Part shown: piece after piece, positions 60,329 to 64,000 of the stretch
Layout of the letters: each line of letters opens with the position of its first letter
Position numbering within the stretch: position 1 is the stretch's first letter
Assembly: GCA_018340375.1 (NCBI GenBank)
Contig: JAFFJZ010000002.1
Location: 13,534,001-13,598,000 of the forward strand
From: Gonatopus flavifemur
Taxonomy: Eukaryota; Arthropoda; Insecta; Hymenoptera; Dryinidae
DNA: 64,000 bases
Direction: 5' to 3'
Translations under genes and position numbers: made by a program
The notes under the pieces: generated by a model
What the model was told of the DNA's origin: nothing
The model's database searches: none
What the model saw: the letters and a program-made list of their open reading frames with translations, nothing else

Positions 60329-60628
60329 CACGGAAAGACCGGGTCTATTAATATTTTAAGAAATGACTGGCAATTTAGGGAAAACGAGGATCGCTGGAAA
60401 ATATTCGTAGTGAGTCTATTAAAAATTCGTAGTCAATGGCGTAACAATTGATATTTTCACTGTGAAAAATACCAATCAAACTATCAACTGTTAATATTTT
60501 TACTACGAATTTTTCATAGACTCACTTACAAATATTTTTCAGCGATCCTCTTTTCCCCTAAATTGACAGTCATTTTTCTAAACGTTGATAAATTCTTTCT
60601 AAATATTAGTAGACCTGGTCTTTCCGTG
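60329..60628. repeat. Foldback MITE, CACGGAAAGACCGGGTCT family (copy B)
   Basis: 300 bp, nearly the same length as copy A (299). CACGGAAAGACCGGGTCTA at the left, TAGACCTGGTCTTTCCGTG at the right. TA at 60327-60328 and 60629-60630. AATTTAGGGAAAACGAGGAT is identical in both copies. Confidence 0.9.
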
Positions 60629-60894
60629 TACGATTGGTTGTTCTTGAGAAATCATACCCGCAAGGTAGTCCATGAAATTGTTGCAAAACTGTAACGTGCG
60701 CTGTTTGAACCTCTTGTTTGAAGCGTTACAAGACAGGAAACACCTCAACCGAGTATAAGATATCAATTTCATGGATAGTAACTATCGAAAAATGCTCCAA
60801 AAAAGAATTCCAATTTTCCAACCCATCACATTGAAATGTCCCTTGAAATAGTAATTGTTAAAAATCCGCTTTGTTGAAATAATACACTGAGAAC

Positions 60895-61361
60895 CCAATT
60901 TCTTAGACTGGAAGAAACTTTTCTCTGCCCTCATTCTAATAAATCTCGTGTTCGATGGAAAAAAATTCAGGTCAATGGGAAAAGTTTTCATCAGATTGAA
61001 ACGAAAAATTCTTGAATTGGAAGAGGAATATAATCCTTCTTGAATTCAAGGAATGTCATTTCAATTCCAGGGCATATTTTAAGGGTCAGTTCTAACCAAA
61101 AAATTAGTTCTACAAGAAAACGGTTACTTCTAAAACTTATAAACGGGTAGTATAATGGCAAGTTTTCAATAAAATTTATATATCAACTTATTGAATTATA
61201 TATAAATTATATATAATTCTGAAAATTTTTCCACTCGGGGTTTTTTTTCTGTTCTAAATCCTTGGAATATGCCCTGTTCAATTCAATGATAATCGGAAAC
61301 AGGATTATCAGAATGAGGGCAAAGAAATTCTCTTCAAGTTCAAAAGATTGGATTCTCAGTG
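60895..61361. repeat. 467-bp foldback MITE, CACTGAGAA termini, TA duplication
   Basis: CACTGAGAACCCAATTTCTT at the left; GATTGGATTCTCAGTG at the right. TA at 60893-60894 and 61362-61363. CTGCCCTCATTCTAATAAAT pairs with CAGAATGAGGGCAAAG. Fragments occur at 5385-5560. Confidence 0.8.
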
Positions 61362-61363
61362 TA

Positions 61364-61819
61364 AAATATTTGTTATTTCAGAAAATTTCCTAGCAGTCTG
61401 TATATCTGCAATACTGTATTGCTGAATCAGCAAGCACTTGCAGAAAGAACGAGATTTTCTCTGTGACAGCGAACTTTTTGCTAATCCAGCGGAAGCATTT
61501 GTCATATCAACGAAGTAAATTTTTTTTCTTTCAGTTTATCACTAGAGAGGATCCCGCCTTATCATCCCTTAATCGTCTGTTAGTGAAATGCAATCGTTTG
61601 AGACTGTTCCGTTCTTGTTATAAGACGGATCTCCGTTTGAAAGCATTTTGAAACGGAATCGTCTCATGATCGATGGGGGTTTTCTGAGTGCACATCTGTT
61701 AGAATCAGTACCGATTATTACATAATTCATAATTTCCTCCATCTGGTATCCGAAGAATACTCAACACGTATTTATACCAAAATATCGAGTTGCAATATTA
61801 TGTAATTTGTAGGTTGATT
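61364..61819. other. No gene recognised
   Basis: AT-rich, with the probable solo end of the CTCAGAAAA family noted for 59069-60328. Confidence 0.35.
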
Positions 61820-62697
61820 CCCAGGTAGGAAATGCCAATATTGCCAACTCGCCCATGCTTGGCAGAATACTAGGCTCTTAAGCATCGCGAACCAATATTG
61901 GTCCAATATACAACCGTTGTCCGTTCTAGAAACCATACCGGGTTTCATAAGAAATGCCAATATGACAGCTGGTGCAAGCTTGGCAAAATATTGGGCTGCC
62001 AAACATGGCGAACCAACATCAACCCAATTTAAAACCGTTTGTTGGTTGAGAACCCACACCATGTTTCATAAAGAATGCCTATACAACAAGTGGTTCAAGA
62101 TTGGCAAAAAATTAAGCTGCCAAGCATAGCGAACCAATATCGGCCCAATATTGAACCATTTGTTATTTGAGAATCTATACCACGTTTCGTAGGGAAAGTC
62201 ATTACAACAAGTGGTTGAAGCTTAGCAAAACATTGAACTGTCAAGCATGGTGAACCAATATTAGGCCAATGTACAACCAATGTTTGTTTGAGAACCTATG
62301 CCACATCTCCATATTTGTGATTTTCACAGAGTTGTACCGATATCCTTGTTAAAAATCTTATCATTTTCTATGGGAAATTTTTAGCAGGGATGGCATGAAA
62401 AATGACATCATTTTTTTCTCCAAGAAGTATGTTTGAAGAATCAGGTTGAAGCATAGCAAAAGTTAATCGTATGAGACAAGCTCCGAAATACTCATAATAC
62501 ATATATCATGAGACATTGGGCCATGCTTGGCATTGCATTCTGGCCCAATATTGAGTACCAAGCCTGGCACGAGGTTGTCATCTCAAGCTTTCACCAACCT
62601 TGGGCCATTTTTTCTCATCATGGATTCTGGCCCAATATACGTCATAATTGAACCAAGATCGGGCCAAGCTTCGGCCATTTGTTAATTCCTATCTGGG
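61820..62697. repeat. Inverted-repeat element with internal tandem array
   Basis: CCCAGGTAGGAA at the left and TTCCTATCTGGG at the right are inverted termini with one mismatch. The left two-thirds is a tandem array (61829-62310); the right end (62510-62690) has related GGCCCAATATTGAG and TTGGGCCA words. Open frames on both strands are by-products. Confidence 0.7.
61829..62310. repeat. Four tandem units of about 121 bp
   Basis: Units start near 61831, 61953, 62074 and 62195. Each has an AATGCC..A start, a GCTTGGCAAAA-type block, GAACCAATAT(T/C)GG(T/C)CCAAT, then TTGAGAACC.A.ACC and a CATGTTTCAT-type end. Confidence 0.85.
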
Positions 62698-64000
62698 TTG
62701 CTCTTACATTAAAAAGAAAACATTTCAAAATACCCCAATCACATTTTGTTTAGTCACAGTAGCAATATTATATTTGATAGAAATATTTTTAACGTAATCA
62801 AAAATATCCAGTCGAGCTTACATTTGAGATTACTTTTTGTGTTCGTGTCAAATAAATTTAGCCCTTACACACCTTTTTTCCAAAGAGAATGAGCAGATTC
62901 ATTTCATGGGAAGATCTGCTGTCAATACAATGTCCCATTGATTGCGGAAAAAAGTTCTATCCAACCGAATGAAAACCAACTTTACAAATAGCCAAGCCAT
63001 CGTGCTCTGCATTTTTTGAAGTTACTGCAATCTTTTTAATATAATAAATAATCCACAGAAATTCTCACGGAATTCATGAAGGATTTTATCAAAAAATTGA
63101 CGAAAAAAACATGATAGTAAAAATCAAAATGACTTTTTTTTTATATATATAAAAAAGAAACGCAATATCGCGGTTGTTTGTTGAAGGAATTATCCCTGGT
63201 GCATCAGGGATGAAGTTCCAAAGTTTAACAACGCTTTTCAGCAGAAAAGCTGCACGAATAACAATAAGAATAGTACCAGGGAGAGAAAAATCGAATAGAA
63301 TTTATGAAAACAATATGCATACAAGAAAGGATGTAGAGAAATCAAGGAGTCGAAAAAGAAAAAAGAGCATGATAACTGAGCCCAGAGAAAGAAATCTAAT
63401 GATGGTTTTTCCATCTCTATCGACTCTGAAATACCTTTGTGGAGAGATAGAATGTGAAAACCCCTTTGACCACATCTTTGATGTTTTTTGGGGTGTAAAG
63501 ATCGTTGCCGGACAATATATTTCTCGAGTGAAGTATTCCAACATATTCACACAAGACTCATAGAGAAGCATCTCATCTGTCTCATCACATTTTTTGCCGC
63601 TGGAATGGGATCGATAAACTCTTGATATTATATTGTATCGCTATACACGAAAAATATGTATGCATACACGTGTCGACCTTGACATGTGTGAATTCACATA
63701 AAGAGTGAGAAACGGACAGAATGAGGAACAAAGAGATCCGATGATGGTATAACATTGATTATGTTTCTTATACGCCAACGCTTTAATCCTAAACCCTGTT
63801 TATAATGCAGAATAAAAGAAATCAATGTGAAAAAATCAAAATCTGAATAATGAATGAATGAGAACAAAAACATGTACATAATATGCAAAACAAGGACAAG
63901 AGATGAATAATAAGCTGTGGAGATGAATTCATGATGATATCGAAGATATAATTATAGAAATGTGAAAAAATGAATGCTCTTTTCACTGTAAAATAACAAG
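62698..64000. other. No gene supported
   Basis: A 129-codon frame at 63174-63563 (starting at a non-ATG codon) lies in a less AT-rich patch but has no domain or splice support. A T/TA-rich tract lies at about 63129-63150. Confidence 0.4.

Noticed and set aside
61772..62280. Two minus-strand frames with similar protein sequence
   Set aside because: They are translations of the 121-bp tandem repeat; similarity comes from the repeat, not from paralogous genes.
63174..63563. 129-codon + strand frame
   Set aside because: Starts at a non-ATG codon, has no domain and no convincing splice sites. Could be an old repeat or exon, but nothing supports either.

Overview
This is AT-rich eukaryotic nuclear DNA, most likely from an insect. 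The evidence is three full-length mauritiana-type mariner elements, spliced exons with GT/AG borders, two decayed LINEs and a dense set of short inverted-repeat DNA transposons. I see no operons, viral genes or CRISPR arrays. A hymenopteran is my guess from the style of the repeats, but the sequence does not prove it.

The only host gene I can support is on the + strand. An exon at 18632-18827 encodes part of a RasGEF (CDC25) domain. A second exon at 35159-35659 is in matching phase and appears to continue the same reading frame after a 16.3-kb intron. Its identity is unsettled; phospholipase C-epsilon-like is my leading guess. Most of the window would then be intron or flanking sequence of one very long gene. 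No other exon of it was recognised.

Nearly everything else is transposon. (i) Mariners lie at 11751-13036, 29304-30589 and 51716-53005, all with TA target duplications and all broken. Copies 1 and 2 share a W323 stop, copy 2 also has D249E, and copy 3 has a 4-bp frameshift. (ii) hAT-type elements with 8-bp duplications include a 3.84-kb element (28188-32030) that contains a long foldback, which in turn contains mariner copy 2. (iii) A large group of foldback/MITE elements has termini of the type CACNGAGAAA, CACTGTAAAA or CACGGAAAG, mostly flanked by TA. (iv) A pogo-like remnant (11662-14007) encloses mariner copy 1. (v) There is an RTE-like LINE on the minus strand (54342-55603) and a Jockey/CR1-like LINE tail (19551-20197).

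The most informative feature of the window is that several nestings can be proved from within it. An empty site survives in the opposite palindrome arm (29304, 58420) or in a sister copy (15686 and 15863 compared with 7599-7845), which gives target duplications and relative ages without an outside reference.
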